Source: Muribaculaceae bacterium | Lineage (GTDB): Bacteria > Bacteroidota > Bacteroidia > Bacteroidales > Muribaculaceae | Assembly: GCA_017545095.1 (NCBI GenBank) | Contig: JAFYCU010000169.1 | Coordinates: forward strand, 1-48,750 | Direction of reading: 5' to 3' | DNA: 48,750 nucleotides | Part shown: positions 1-9,667 of the stretch, piece by piece | How positions within the stretch are numbered: the first letter of the stretch is position 1 | Layout of the letters: every line of letters begins with the position of its first letter | Translations under genes and position numbers: made by a program | Notes under the pieces: generated by a model | The model's input: the letters and a program-made list of their open reading frames with translations, nothing else | The model's database searches: none | Told to the model about the DNA's origin: nothing

Positions 1-12
1 ACCCTGGTGCTG

Positions 13-136
13 CTGATGGCCGAAGCATGTAGAGCCGCATCCTGATGCGGCTGATGGCCGAAGCATGTAGAGCCGCATCCTGATGCGGCTGATGGCCGAA
101 GCATGTAGAGCCGCATCCTGATGCGGCTGATGGCCG
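13..136. repeat. 38-bp tandem repeat, 3 copies plus a partial
   Basis: Three copies with no visible differences (13-50, 51-88, 89-126) are followed by the first 10 bases of a fourth. Each unit holds the hairpin core GCCGCATCCTGATGCGGC (8-bp arms, 2-nt loop). The units abut directly without spacers, so this is not a CRISPR array. Related hairpins lie at 180-199 and 25165-25180, which suggests a REP-like dispersed family. The rest of 1-387 contains no gene that I can support. Confidence 0.9.
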
Positions 137-179
137 TGTGGGGTGGCTACAATCATGATTGGCGACACTGCATCGTGGA

Positions 180-199
180 AGCCGCATCATGATGCGGCT
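180..199. repeat. Perfect 20-bp palindrome, REP-like hairpin
   Basis: AGCCGCATCATGATGCGGCT is a perfect palindrome that shares its arms with the tandem units at 13-126. It is followed by CTACTTTCTT, so it might act as a weak terminator for a gene left of the window. I favour a REP-like element. Confidence 0.7.
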
Positions 200-387
200 C
201 TACTTTCTTAAGGCTGTATAGTTACCACAGTGGAATCGGAATTAGAAATTACGTTAAAATAAGGCTGGAACGTTGGTGGTGTGGGATATTTTTCGCAAAT
301 TTGCACGTTCAAGGCATCGTGTGTGAATGCCTGAAACGTTGCAACCGAAAAAAACAGCTCCTTGATGGGGCAAAAACATAAAACGAA

Positions 388-2589
388 ATGAAAAAACTGC
401 TTACCTTAGTAGCGGGCATGCTGGTGTCGCTGAGTGCGCTGGCAGTCCCCGCCAACCCTACCCCACTGGTGACCGCCCAACCCGACGGCACCCAGGTGAC
501 CCTGCGTCTGCATGGCGATGAGTTCTACAGCTTCACCACCACCATCGACGGCTACACCGTGCTGCGCACCAGTGGCGGCGCATGGGTCTATGCCCGCCGT
601 GTTGACGGCCGCCTACAAGCCACCGATGTGATGGCTCACGATGCCGGGCAGCGCACAGCCGCCGAGCAGGCCCTGATAGCCGGCATCCAGCCCGGCATTA
701 CCGACCGACCCAGCGTGCAGAACTCAAAAGTGGCTCGCGCCCAGGCCCAACAGCCCGACCGCGTGCGTACAATGGATTTAGACAAGTTCCATGGACTTAT
801 CATCCTCGTCGAACCCAGCGATGTGAAGTTCAGTATGGGCGAGAATGCCAATAAGTTCTATGACGAAATGGTGAACACCAAGAATTTGCAACAAATTAGT
901 TTCGGCAGCTACGGCACTTGGACTGGCAGTGTGCGCGACTATTTCTACGACAACTCAGTGGGCGAGTTCGACCCGCATTTCGACATTGTGGGTCCGGTGC
1001 AAGTGAGTCAGAAATCCACCACCTTCCGCAACGGCAGCCGTGCAGCCTTCCGTGAGGCACTGCGCAAGGTGGAGTATATGCTGGACTACACCATCTATGA
1101 CGGCGACAGCGATGGCACCGTCGACAACGTGTGCTTTGTGGTTGCTGGCTATGGCTCCCACACCCAAGGAAACAACGAGGGCCTGCTGTGGCCGCACGAG
1201 AGCACTGGTGTGGGCGAGGGACGTTACGATGGTGTGAGAATTGACAAATACTCTTGCTCTACCGAATTGGGCGGTGGAACCGGCTATGGTTATGTGGACG
1301 GCATCGGCACCTTCTGCCACGAGTTCACCCACGTGCTAGGCTTCCCCGACCTCTACGACACCGACTATGAGCAGAACGGACAGTCGCACGACCCGGGCGA
1401 CTGGGACATCATGTCGGGAGGCTCCTATCTGAACCGCAGCCGCACACCAGCAGGATATGGAATCTTTGAACGCTATGCGCTGGGGTTTGCCTCACCCCGG
1501 TATATCACCGGCGAAGGAGCTTACAGTCTGAAGCCCCTGAGTGAGAGCAACGACGGACTGATTCTGCGCACACCGCAGAACAAGGAATACTTCATTATGG
1601 AGAACCGGCAGAAGACCTCGAAGTGGGATGCCTACCTGCCTGGCCACGGTATGCTGGTGACACGTGTCGATAGCACCACGGCCTATCTGTGGACCACCAA
1701 CAAGGTGAACTGCAACCCCGAGCACATGTACTATGAGCTGTTGCGTGCCGGCAACACCAGCAGCGGCAGCCGCGCCAGCGACCCGTTCCCCGGCAGCACC
1801 GGCGTGCCCGTGCTCTCCAACTACACGGAGCCCAACCTGGTCACCTGGTCGGGCAAAGAAAACTCCTACTCGATCATTGACATCACCGAGACAGGCGGCG
1901 TGGTGAACTTCTTGGTGGAGAAAGCCGGCGAGGAGACCTCGCTCTATGAGTCGTTCAACAAGATTCCCATGACCACCACCACAACCACCGAAGCACAGGG
2001 CGACATCGCCACATGGAAGCTGTCGCTGTGCAACATGGTGAAAATCGACGGCCGCAACCGTGCCGTGGAGATGAAGAACCCCAGCGTGGTGCAGATGTTG
2101 ACTCCGGTGTACTGCAACGTGACGATGGTGTCGTTCATGGCCAACAACACGTCGGGCGATGCTGCCAAGCTCGCCCTGCAATACAGCGTGGACGGCGGCA
2201 GCAAGTGGACCAACGCCAAGACCTACACGGGAGCCACCTACTACAACGTGCCGGGCAGCACCTCACAATATGTTTACTGGAACGTGAAGCTCACCAACGA
2301 CAAGCCCGTGCAGTTCCGCATACAGATGACCGCCGGCAGCAAAACCGCCCCGTGCCAGATCGATGACTTCGAAATCTACTACACCGGCGAGATTGGCGGC
2401 CCGAGCCACGAGCGCGGCGACGTGGACGGCAACGGCGTGGTGGACGTGGACGACCTGAACATCATCATCAATATCATGCTGCGCAAGGCCAACGCCAGCG
2501 ACTACCCCGCCGCCGACGTGAACAACGACGGCTCGGTGGATGTGGACGACATGAACATCGTGGTGAACATCATGGTGGGAAAGGAGTGA
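388..2589 (+). CDS. Secreted M6-family metallopeptidase with C-terminal dockerin (paralogue 1)
   Basis: A predicted zinc endopeptidase of the M6 (immune inhibitor A-like) family, exported and probably cell-surface or extracellular. Residues 1-20 form a signal peptide. The zinc site is HEFTHVLGFPD at about 311-321 (H311, E312, H315), followed by a Met-turn-like DIMSGG near 340. A beta-rich jelly-roll-like domain lies at about 520-670. Residues about 678-733 form a dockerin type I-like module with two DxNxDGxxDxDD calcium loops, DVDGNGVVDVDDLN and DVNNDGSVDVDDMN. It is the first of four tandem paralogues. Its catalytic half is closest to the next gene (2753-4960), whereas its dockerin is closest to that of the fourth gene (7434-9665). 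ATG 388 directly starts the signal peptide. The substrate is unknown. Confidence 0.93.
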   Translation: MKKLLTLVAGMLVSLSALAVPANPTPLVTAQPDGTQVTLRLHGDEFYSFTTTIDGYTVLRTSGGAWVYARRVDGRLQATDVMAHDAGQRTAAEQALIAGIQPGITDRPSVQNSKVARAQAQQPDRVRTMDLDKFHGLIILVEPSDVKFSMGENANKFYDEMVNTKNLQQISFGSYGTWTGSVRDYFYDNSVGEFDPHFDIVGPVQVSQKSTTFRNGSRAAFREALRKVEYMLDYTIYDGDSDGTVDNVCFVVAGYGSHTQGNNEGLLWPHESTGVGEGRYDGVRIDKYSCSTELGGGTGYGYVDGIGTFCHEFTHVLGFPDLYDTDYEQNGQSHDPGDWDIMSGGSYLNRSRTPAGYGIFERYALGFASPRYITGEGAYSLKPLSESNDGLILRTPQNKEYFIMENRQKTSKWDAYLPGHGMLVTRVDSTTAYLWTTNKVNCNPEHMYYELLRAGNTSSGSRASDPFPGSTGVPVLSNYTEPNLVTWSGKENSYSIIDITETGGVVNFLVEKAGEETSLYESFNKIPMTTTTTTEAQGDIATWKLSLCNMVKIDGRNRAVEMKNPSVVQMLTPVYCNVTMVSFMANNTSGDAAKLALQYSVDGGSKWTNAKTYTGATYYNVPGSTSQYVYWNVKLTNDKPVQFRIQMTAGSKTAPCQIDDFEIYYTGEIGGPSHERGDVDGNGVVDVDDLNIIINIMLRKANASDYPAADVNNDGSVDVDDMNIVVNIMVGKE

Positions 2590-2591
2590 AA

Positions 2592-2622
2592 CGAGAACCA
2601 AGAACCGAGAACCAAGAACCAA
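2592..2622. repeat. AAGAACC-type microsatellite after stop codon
   Basis: Imperfect 7-bp repeats (GAACCAA/GAACCGA) begin two bases after the stop of the first M6 gene. The same kind of tract follows the fourth M6 gene (9668-9720) and the SH3 gene (28126-28165). Confidence 0.75.
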
Positions 2623-2752
2623 GCTCATAGCCACCTAAATCTCCCTAAAGGAGGGACTTGGCGTTGAGAATATAGCCTATAGGCTCTAGAGAATCTAGAA
2701 TCCAAAAAATCCAGTTTCCTATATATTAGAAAGAACTATTATTTTTGAGAAA

Positions 2753-4960
2753 ATGAGAAGATTATTTGCTATGATGGCTGTTGCGGCAATGGCATTGAGT
2801 GCCAGTGCTCGCCCGGCTCATTCGCAGGCTGTGGTCACCCCGCAGCCCGATGGCACACAAGTCACCCTGCAGCTGTGCGGTGACGAGTTTTATCACTTCA
2901 GCACCACCACCGATGGCTATACCGTGATGCAGAACGCGGCGGGCTATTGGGTGTATGCCCAGCGCGACGGTGAGCGTCTGCGCGCATCGTCGGTCGTGGC
3001 CCACGATGCCGGCAACCGCAGTGCCGCCGAACTGGCCCTGTTGGCCTCCACGCCGCGCCGCATCACCGACCATGCCGCCGTTGGCGCCAGCCAGCGCAAC
3101 CGTGCTCGCGCACAATACGCTCCCGCCAAGGCTCCGTTTGATTACTCCAAGTTCAAGGGTCTCATCGTTCTGGTGCAGCCCAGCGACATCACCTTCAGCA
3201 TGGGCGATGATGCCCAGCGATTCTACAACACGGTGGTGAACCAAGAAAACATGACCAATGTTGGCTTTGGCAACTATGGTGACTGGACTGGAAGTGTGCG
3301 CGACTATTTCTACGACAACACGATGGGTGCATTTAATCCGCATTTCGACATCGTGGGTCCCATCAAAGTGAGTTATAAGAGCACCCAGATTGGCAGCAAC
3401 TATATCTACGCCTTCCAGACGGCCCTGCGCCTGGCCGACTCGCAGGTTGATTACAAGAAATACGATACCGATGGTGATGGCTATGTCGATATGGTCTATT
3501 TTCTCGTTGCCGGCAACACGGCCGCCTATCAAGGAAACAACCAGGGTTATCTGTGGCCACACGCCAGTTCGGGCGTGGGCAACGGCACCTTCGACGGCAA
3601 GCAAATCAGTCGCTATGCCTGCTCCACCGAGATGAACGGCCCCGAGAGCTATGCCTTTATCGATGGCATCGGAACCATCTGCCACGAGTTCACCCACGTG
3701 CTAGGACTTCCCGACTTGTACGACACCGACTACGATGGCACCAACGGCGAGGCTCACCATCCCGGAGCGTGGGACATCATGGCTGGCGGCACCGACCTGA
3801 ACTACGGCCGCACCCCGGCAGGCTACAGCATCTTTGAGCTCTACTCCTTGGGGTTTGCTCATCCACAGCTGCTCAACAGCTTGGGCGAGGGCGACTACAC
3901 GCTCAACAATCTGGCCGTGAGCAACGAGGGATACATCCTGCGCACACCGGTCAACAAAGAGTACTTCATTCTTGAAAACCGCCAGAACACCTCCAAATGG
4001 GATGCCTACTTGCCTGGGCACGGCCTATTGGTGACGCGTGTCGATAGCACGAATGCCTATTACTGGACAGCAAACAAAGTGAACAACGACCCCGAACGCA
4101 TGTACTATGAGCTCTTGCGTGCCGGCAATTCCACCACGGGAGCACAGTCCAGTGACCCATTCCCCGGCACCTTCGGCATTCCTTCGCTCACCAACACCAC
4201 CACGCCGAGCCTGAAGACCTTCAGCGGCAAGGAGAACACCTATTCTCTGGTCAACATCACCGAAAGCAACGGCGTGATATCCTTCACGCTGAAGAAAGCC
4301 GGTCAAGACAAAACCATCGTGGAGACCTTCAACACCCTAACCGAAAGCACCGAGAACATCTATGAGTCGCAGGGCGACATTGCCCTGTGGCGACTGGCTC
4401 AGTGCAAGAGCGTGGCCGTGGAAGGCAACAATCGTGCCGTGGAGATGAAGAACCCCAGCGTGCTGCAGATGCAGGAACCCATCTACTACAACATCGAGCA
4501 GGTGACGTTCGACATCGCCAACACATCGAGCACAACGGCCAAGATTGTGCTGCAATACACCACCGACGGCAAGAACTGGACCGCTGCCAAGACCTCGACC
4601 GGAGCTTCATCACTCTCGGTGCCGGGCAACGCCAACTTCACCTCTTACTGGAAAGTGGAGCTGACTAACACGCAGCCAGCTCAGTTCCGCATCCAGATGA
4701 CTGGTGGCAGCAAGACCGCTCCATGCCGTGTCGACAACTTCACCGTGTTCTACAACGGCGAGCCTGGCTCTGGCGAGGACTATCCCGTGGGCGATGTGAA
4801 TGGTGACGGCAATGTGGACGTGGACGACGTGAACCTGATTATCAACATCATCCTCGACCGCGACAGCGCCGACAAATATGGCAACCGAGCCTACATCACC
4901 GGCGGCACCAGCGTGAGCGTTGACGACCTGAACGCACTCATCAATTTGCTGCTGAAATAA
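2753..4960 (+). CDS. Secreted M6-family metallopeptidase with dockerin (paralogue 2)
   Basis: An exported zinc endopeptidase. The signal peptide covers residues 1-19 (MRRLFAMMAVAAMALSASA). The zinc site HEFTHVLGLPD lies at about 311-321, with DIMAGG as the Met-turn region. The catalytic and jelly-roll parts align closely with paralogue 1, sharing for example GSVRDYFYDN, NRAVEMKNPSV and the SKTAPC segment. The dockerin differs: its first loop, DVNGDGNVDVDDVN, is intact, but the second is replaced by AYITGGTSVSVDDLN, which lacks most calcium ligands. Paralogue 3 has the same half-degenerate module. A gap of about 160 bp separates it from the first gene, so it may have its own promoter, but I could not place one. 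Confidence 0.92.
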   Translation: MRRLFAMMAVAAMALSASARPAHSQAVVTPQPDGTQVTLQLCGDEFYHFSTTTDGYTVMQNAAGYWVYAQRDGERLRASSVVAHDAGNRSAAELALLASTPRRITDHAAVGASQRNRARAQYAPAKAPFDYSKFKGLIVLVQPSDITFSMGDDAQRFYNTVVNQENMTNVGFGNYGDWTGSVRDYFYDNTMGAFNPHFDIVGPIKVSYKSTQIGSNYIYAFQTALRLADSQVDYKKYDTDGDGYVDMVYFLVAGNTAAYQGNNQGYLWPHASSGVGNGTFDGKQISRYACSTEMNGPESYAFIDGIGTICHEFTHVLGLPDLYDTDYDGTNGEAHHPGAWDIMAGGTDLNYGRTPAGYSIFELYSLGFAHPQLLNSLGEGDYTLNNLAVSNEGYILRTPVNKEYFILENRQNTSKWDAYLPGHGLLVTRVDSTNAYYWTANKVNNDPERMYYELLRAGNSTTGAQSSDPFPGTFGIPSLTNTTTPSLKTFSGKENTYSLVNITESNGVISFTLKKAGQDKTIVETFNTLTESTENIYESQGDIALWRLAQCKSVAVEGNNRAVEMKNPSVLQMQEPIYYNIEQVTFDIANTSSTTAKIVLQYTTDGKNWTAAKTSTGASSLSVPGNANFTSYWKVELTNTQPAQFRIQMTGGSKTAPCRVDNFTVFYNGEPGSGEDYPVGDVNGDGNVDVDDVNLIINIILDRDSADKYGNRAYITGGTSVSVDDLNALINLLLK

Positions 4961-4998
4961 GTCTCTATTAATTGAATATTGACTATTTATTAAATACG

Positions 4999-5047
4999 CC
5001 CCGCTGCATGATGCTTCATGCAAAATACCCCATGCAGCGGGGTGTTT
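4999..5047 (+). terminator. Probable rho-independent terminator
   Basis: CCCCGCTGCATG (4999-5010) pairs perfectly with CATGCAGCGGGG (5031-5042) and is followed by TGTTTT. It lies between the second and third M6 genes, which argues that these are not a single uninterrupted transcript. Confidence 0.75.
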
Positions 5048-5110
5048 TAACTGCTTTAGACACCATAAAAGCTATCGCATAAGATAGAAAAACATTTAAC
5101 AACCAAACAC

Positions 5111-7348
5111 ATGAAAAAGATTATTGTTTTGCTTGCCTTTATGGCCACGCTGCTCTCGCTGCGTGCCGTTCCTGCCCACCCGCGTCCAATAGCCGTGCCA
5201 CAACCCAGCGGCGACAGCCTCACTATCCCATTGGTGGGCGATGAGTTCTATCACTACTACACCACCGCCGATGGCTATACCGTGCTGCACAGCGGCAACG
5301 GCTGGGAATATGCCCGCATCGACGGTGAGCGACTGGCCAGCACGGGAGTCACCGCCCACGACCCTGGCCGCCGAACAGCTGCCGAACAAGCGTTGGTAGC
5401 CACCCTGAGCCGTCACCTCACCGACCGCTCGCAGGTGGCCACCGGCCACCAAGCCCGCATGACACGCGACCAAAAAAACCAGCGGCCGAACCGCGAGCCG
5501 GTGGTGGACTACAGCAAATTCCGCGGACTGATTGTGCTCATCAATTTCACCGACAAGAAATTCGGGATGTCGGAACCCAACGCGTTCTACGACGACATGG
5601 TAAATACTCAGGGCTACACTGGCTTCTACACCGGCAGCAACTGGTGGAACCAACGGTTCCACGACTGCCCAGGCAGCATGCGCGACTACTTCAGCGACCA
5701 GTCGATGGGACAGTTCGACCCGCTATTCGATGTGGTGGGTCCCGTGGAGGTGCCCTACTCGTGCCGCGAGGGAGGCAGCAACTATTCGGCAATCTTCCAG
5801 GCCGCCCTCGATTCCATCGACAATGATGTGGACTTCACCCAATACGACAGCGACGGCGATGGCGGCATCGACATGGTGTTCTTCCTGGTGGCGGGCTATG
5901 CCGCCAGCTACGGCGGCAACAGTCAGGAATATCTGTGGCCGCACATGTCCTACCTCTATGGCTACAACAGTGAGAATCATTACTACTATTATCTCGTGTA
6001 CGACGGCATGTACATGGGCCGCTATGCCTCATCGACCGAGATTTACGGTTGGGAAGCCTATGGCATGACCGACCCAGCAGGCATCGGCACCATGTGCCAC
6101 GAGTTCAGCCATGTGCTGGGCCTGCCCGACCTCTACGACACCGACTATGAGCAGGGTGGCGGCCAAAGCTTTAACCCCGGCAACTGGGATGTGATGGCCG
6201 GCGGCAGCTATGGCAACGAGGTGCGCACCCCTGTGGGCTACAGCCTGTGGGAGCGTCACGAGTTGGGATGGGCCGAGCCACTTACCCTTGACAGCGAAGG
6301 CAACTACCAGCTCAACGACCTAACGGAAAGCAACAACGGGTTCATCATGAACACGCCCATCAACGGTGAGTATTTCTACTTCGAAAACCGTCAGAACAAA
6401 AAGTGGGACAGCCAGTTACCTGGCCACGGCATGGTGGTGGCCCGTGTGGACTACACCAACCGCGAAGCGTGGAACAACAACCGCGTGAACGCCAACCCCC
6501 GCCACAACTACTACGAGCTGGTGCGCTCGGGCGGCACCGAGGAGAACACCGCCTTCCCCGGCCCCACACGTGTGACCACGCTCAACTACCTCACAGAACC
6601 GTCTTTGGCCACCTGGAACGGCACGCCGTGTCCCTTTGGGCTGACCAACATTCAGGAAACCAACGGGGTGATTTACTTCAAAGCCACGACCGACAACGAG
6701 ATGAACAATGTGGTCGAAGATTTCGAGACCATGCCCCTCACCGTCAATGCCAAGGCCAACGATGTGCGCGGACGCTTTGCGCGCTGGAATTTCATCAACA
6801 CCCTCGTGGCTCAGGACGAGCACTTTGGCTCGCAGCATGAGTGCGACATGAACAGCATGCCTGCCGCCATCACCATGAACAGCGAGGTGAGCGGCGACAT
6901 TCACCAGGTGAGCGTGACGGCCCACAACTCCTCGACGACCGTGTCGAAACTTCAGCTCTACTATTCCACCGACCAGGGAGCGAGCTGGATGGGCGAAGGA
7001 GCACAGGAGGTGCCCGCCGGCGAAACGGTGACACTCATCTGGCGCACCACCATGCAGGAGCCTGTGCGGTTCCGCATCACGCGCACCGCCGGCAGCAAAA
7101 CCGCCAGCCTCTTTATCGACAACTTCACCATCAGCTGCTTTGGCGAGCTCACCTACGAGCAAGAGGACTATCCACGCGGCGACGTGAACGGCGATGGCAA
7201 TGTGGATGTGGACGATGTGAACCTGATTATCAACATCATCCTCGAGCACGACAGCGCCGACAACTACGGCAACCGTGCCTACATCACCGGCGGCAACACC
7301 GTGAGCATCGAGGATCTGAACGCACTCATCAACCTGCTGCTGAACTAA
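5111..7348 (+). CDS. Secreted M6-family metallopeptidase with dockerin (paralogue 3)
   Basis: An exported zinc endopeptidase. The signal peptide covers residues 1-19 (MKKIIVLLAFMATLLSLRA). The zinc site HEFSHVLGLPD begins at about residue 330, and DVMAGG follows. The N-terminal half is nearly the same as paralogue 4: both have AHPRP after the signal, the KNQRPNREPVVDYSKFRGL segment and the SLWERHELGW segment. The jelly-roll region contains VVEDFETM, also shared with paralogue 4. The C-terminal module matches paralogue 2 instead, with one good calcium loop (DVNGDGNVDVDDVN) and one degenerate loop (AYITGGNTVSIEDLN). This mismatch between catalytic and dockerin ancestry points to recombination in the array. 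Confidence 0.92.
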   Translation: MKKIIVLLAFMATLLSLRAVPAHPRPIAVPQPSGDSLTIPLVGDEFYHYYTTADGYTVLHSGNGWEYARIDGERLASTGVTAHDPGRRTAAEQALVATLSRHLTDRSQVATGHQARMTRDQKNQRPNREPVVDYSKFRGLIVLINFTDKKFGMSEPNAFYDDMVNTQGYTGFYTGSNWWNQRFHDCPGSMRDYFSDQSMGQFDPLFDVVGPVEVPYSCREGGSNYSAIFQAALDSIDNDVDFTQYDSDGDGGIDMVFFLVAGYAASYGGNSQEYLWPHMSYLYGYNSENHYYYYLVYDGMYMGRYASSTEIYGWEAYGMTDPAGIGTMCHEFSHVLGLPDLYDTDYEQGGGQSFNPGNWDVMAGGSYGNEVRTPVGYSLWERHELGWAEPLTLDSEGNYQLNDLTESNNGFIMNTPINGEYFYFENRQNKKWDSQLPGHGMVVARVDYTNREAWNNNRVNANPRHNYYELVRSGGTEENTAFPGPTRVTTLNYLTEPSLATWNGTPCPFGLTNIQETNGVIYFKATTDNEMNNVVEDFETMPLTVNAKANDVRGRFARWNFINTLVAQDEHFGSQHECDMNSMPAAITMNSEVSGDIHQVSVTAHNSSTTVSKLQLYYSTDQGASWMGEGAQEVPAGETVTLIWRTTMQEPVRFRITRTAGSKTASLFIDNFTISCFGELTYEQEDYPRGDVNGDGNVDVDDVNLIINIILEHDSADNYGNRAYITGGNTVSIEDLNALINLLLN

Positions 7349-7366
7349 TATTGACAATTGTAAAAA

Positions 7367-7412
7367 AACTATAGCAGCTATAGAAACTATAGAAGCTATC
7401 TAAGCTATAGAC
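7367..7412. repeat. Short CTATAG-containing repeat tract
   Basis: ACTATAG and GCTATAG motifs recur at roughly 9-12 bp spacing in the 85-bp gap before the fourth M6 gene. Each CTATAG is itself palindromic. The function is unknown; it could be a decayed simple repeat or part of the upstream region of the next gene. Confidence 0.5.
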
Positions 7413-7433
7413 AAGAACTAAAATTTCGACGAG

Positions 7434-9665
7434 ATGAAAAAAATTCTTGCATTGCTGGCCTTTGCGGCCACCTTGCTCACGGTGCGCGCCATTCCTGCCC
7501 ACCCGCGTCCGGTGAATGTGGCGCAGCCCGATGGCGACAGCCTTACCCTTGTGCTGGTGGGCGATGAGTTCTACCACTACTACACCACCACCGACGGCTA
7601 CACCATCGTGCAGCAGAACGGTGGTTGGGAATATGCCCGCCTCGACGGGCAACGGCTGGCTGCCACAGGCACGCTGGCTCACAATGCTGACCGACGCTCA
7701 GGCAGCGAACAAGCTCTGGTAGCCACGCTGAGCCGCCATCTCACCGACCGACCGCAGGCTGCCACCGGTCGCCAGGCTCGCGCAGCACGCGATGAGAAAA
7801 ACCAGCGGCCAAACCGTGAGCCGGTGGTGGACTACAGCAAGTTCCGTGGTCTGATTATTCTCATCAACTTCAACGACAAGCAGTTCCTCATGTCGGAACC
7901 CAACGCGTTCTACAGCGACATGGTGAACACGAAAGACTACGAGGGTTACTACACGGGCACTGGAGGCATGTCGCGCCTCACGCGCTGCACAGGCAGCATG
8001 CGCGACTACTTCTACGACCAGTCGATGGGGCAGTTCGACCCGCAATTCGACGTGGTGGGTCCCGTGGATGTGCCGTTCTCGTGCCGTGAATGCGGCGAAC
8101 ACTACGATGAAGTGTTCAAGGCAGCGCTCGACAGCATCGACGCCACGGTCGACTTCACGCGCTACGACAGCGACAGCAACGGCGAGGTGGACATGGTGTT
8201 CTTTATGGTGGCTGGCTATGCCGCCAGCTACAGCGGCAACGACCAAGCCTATCTGTGGCCACACATGTCATACCTTTTCGGCATTGACGAAACCACCGGA
8301 CGCTGGGGTCCACTGAACTATGACGGGATGAACATGGGCCGCTACGCCTCGTCGACCGAAATTTACGGCTGGGAGTCGTATGGCATGACTAGCCCGGCAG
8401 GCATCGGCACCATGTGCCACGAGTTTAGCCACGTGCTGGGCCTGCCCGACCTTTACGACACCGACTATGAGCAGGGCGGTGGCGAAAGTAACCATCCTGG
8501 CGATTGGGATGTGATGGCCAGCGGTAGCCATGCCGAAAATGGACGCACACCGGTGGGCTACAGCCTGTGGGAACGCCACGAGCTGGGATGGACCACTCCA
8601 GGCGAACTCGTTGACGAGGAGCACTACACGCTCACCGACCTGAGTCAGAGCAACACGGGCTACATCATGCACTCACCGGTCGAGGGCGAGATATTCTACT
8701 TCGAGAACCGCCAAAACACCAAGTGGGATCGTGCACTTCCTGGCCATGGCCTGCTGGTGGCTCGCCTTGACCTCACCAATCCCCGCGTGTGGTGGTGGAA
8801 CACCGTGAATGCCGACCCGGCACACAACTACTACGAGCTGGTGCGTTCGGGCGGCAGCGAGCAAAACACCACGTTCCCCGGCCCTGGCGGGGTCACGGCC
8901 CTGAATGCCATCAGCAACCCCACCCTGGCCACCTGGGACGGCACTGCCTGCCCATTAGGGCTGGAAAACATTGCCGAAGCCAGCGGTGTGATCACCTTCG
9001 ACGTGGGCACCGTGGGTGAACTCAACAGCATTGTGGAAGATTTCGAGACCATGGACACGTTCAGCGACACTCGCGTGAGCGGCGTGGAAGGACGCTTTGC
9101 CAGCTGGAGCTTTGTGCAAGCCTACGTGGCCGATGACGAGCACTTTGGCAGCACGCACGAGTGCAACATGGCCATGCCATCCACACTCACCATGGACAAC
9201 GACATTGATGCCGACATCTACCGCATCACCATCGATGCCTACAATCCGTCGAGTCAGGAAGCCAAGCTGCAACTGGCCTACTCGCTCGACGGCGGCAAAA
9301 GCTGGAAAAACTTTGGTGCAGCCATGCCGACAGCGGGCAACGAAACCTCGCTGCTGTCGTGGCGACCGCAGTTCAAGCAGCCCGTGCGCTTCCGCATCAC
9401 ACGCAATGCTGGAAACAAATCGCTGCCGTTGCACATCGACAACATCACCATCCACTTTGTGGGCAACCAGCGCACCGTGGAGATGCTTCGCGGCGATGTG
9501 GACGGCAATGGCGTGGTGGATGTTGACGACCTGAACATCATCATCAACGTGATGCTGCACAAGGCCAATGCAATCGACTATCCCGCTGCCGATGTCAACA
9601 ACGATGGAGCTATTGATGTGGACGACATGAACATCGTGGTCAACATCATGGTGGGCAAAGAGTAA
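7434..9665 (+). CDS. Secreted M6-family metallopeptidase with dockerin (paralogue 4)
   Basis: An exported zinc endopeptidase. The signal peptide covers residues 1-19. The zinc site HEFSHVLGLPD begins at about residue 329, and DVMASG stands in the Met-turn position. The catalytic and jelly-roll domains pair with paralogue 3. The C-terminal dockerin (DVDGNGVVDVDDLN ... DVNNDGAIDVDDMN ... NIMVGKE) pairs with paralogue 1 and has both calcium loops intact. Just after the stop comes the same GAGAACCAAGAACC-type repeat that follows paralogue 1, so the copied tract probably extends past the coding end. The substrate is unknown, and substrate-binding residues differ enough among the four that they may cleave different targets (inference). 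Confidence 0.92.
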   Translation: MKKILALLAFAATLLTVRAIPAHPRPVNVAQPDGDSLTLVLVGDEFYHYYTTTDGYTIVQQNGGWEYARLDGQRLAATGTLAHNADRRSGSEQALVATLSRHLTDRPQAATGRQARAARDEKNQRPNREPVVDYSKFRGLIILINFNDKQFLMSEPNAFYSDMVNTKDYEGYYTGTGGMSRLTRCTGSMRDYFYDQSMGQFDPQFDVVGPVDVPFSCRECGEHYDEVFKAALDSIDATVDFTRYDSDSNGEVDMVFFMVAGYAASYSGNDQAYLWPHMSYLFGIDETTGRWGPLNYDGMNMGRYASSTEIYGWESYGMTSPAGIGTMCHEFSHVLGLPDLYDTDYEQGGGESNHPGDWDVMASGSHAENGRTPVGYSLWERHELGWTTPGELVDEEHYTLTDLSQSNTGYIMHSPVEGEIFYFENRQNTKWDRALPGHGLLVARLDLTNPRVWWWNTVNADPAHNYYELVRSGGSEQNTTFPGPGGVTALNAISNPTLATWDGTACPLGLENIAEASGVITFDVGTVGELNSIVEDFETMDTFSDTRVSGVEGRFASWSFVQAYVADDEHFGSTHECNMAMPSTLTMDNDIDADIYRITIDAYNPSSQEAKLQLAYSLDGGKSWKNFGAAMPTAGNETSLLSWRPQFKQPVRFRITRNAGNKSLPLHIDNITIHFVGNQRTVEMLRGDVDGNGVVDVDDLNIIINVMLHKANAIDYPAADVNNDGAIDVDDMNIVVNIMVGKE

Positions 9666-9667
9666 GG

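Noticed and set aside
13..136. CRISPR array
   Set aside because: The 38-bp units abut with no variable spacers, and no cas gene is visible.
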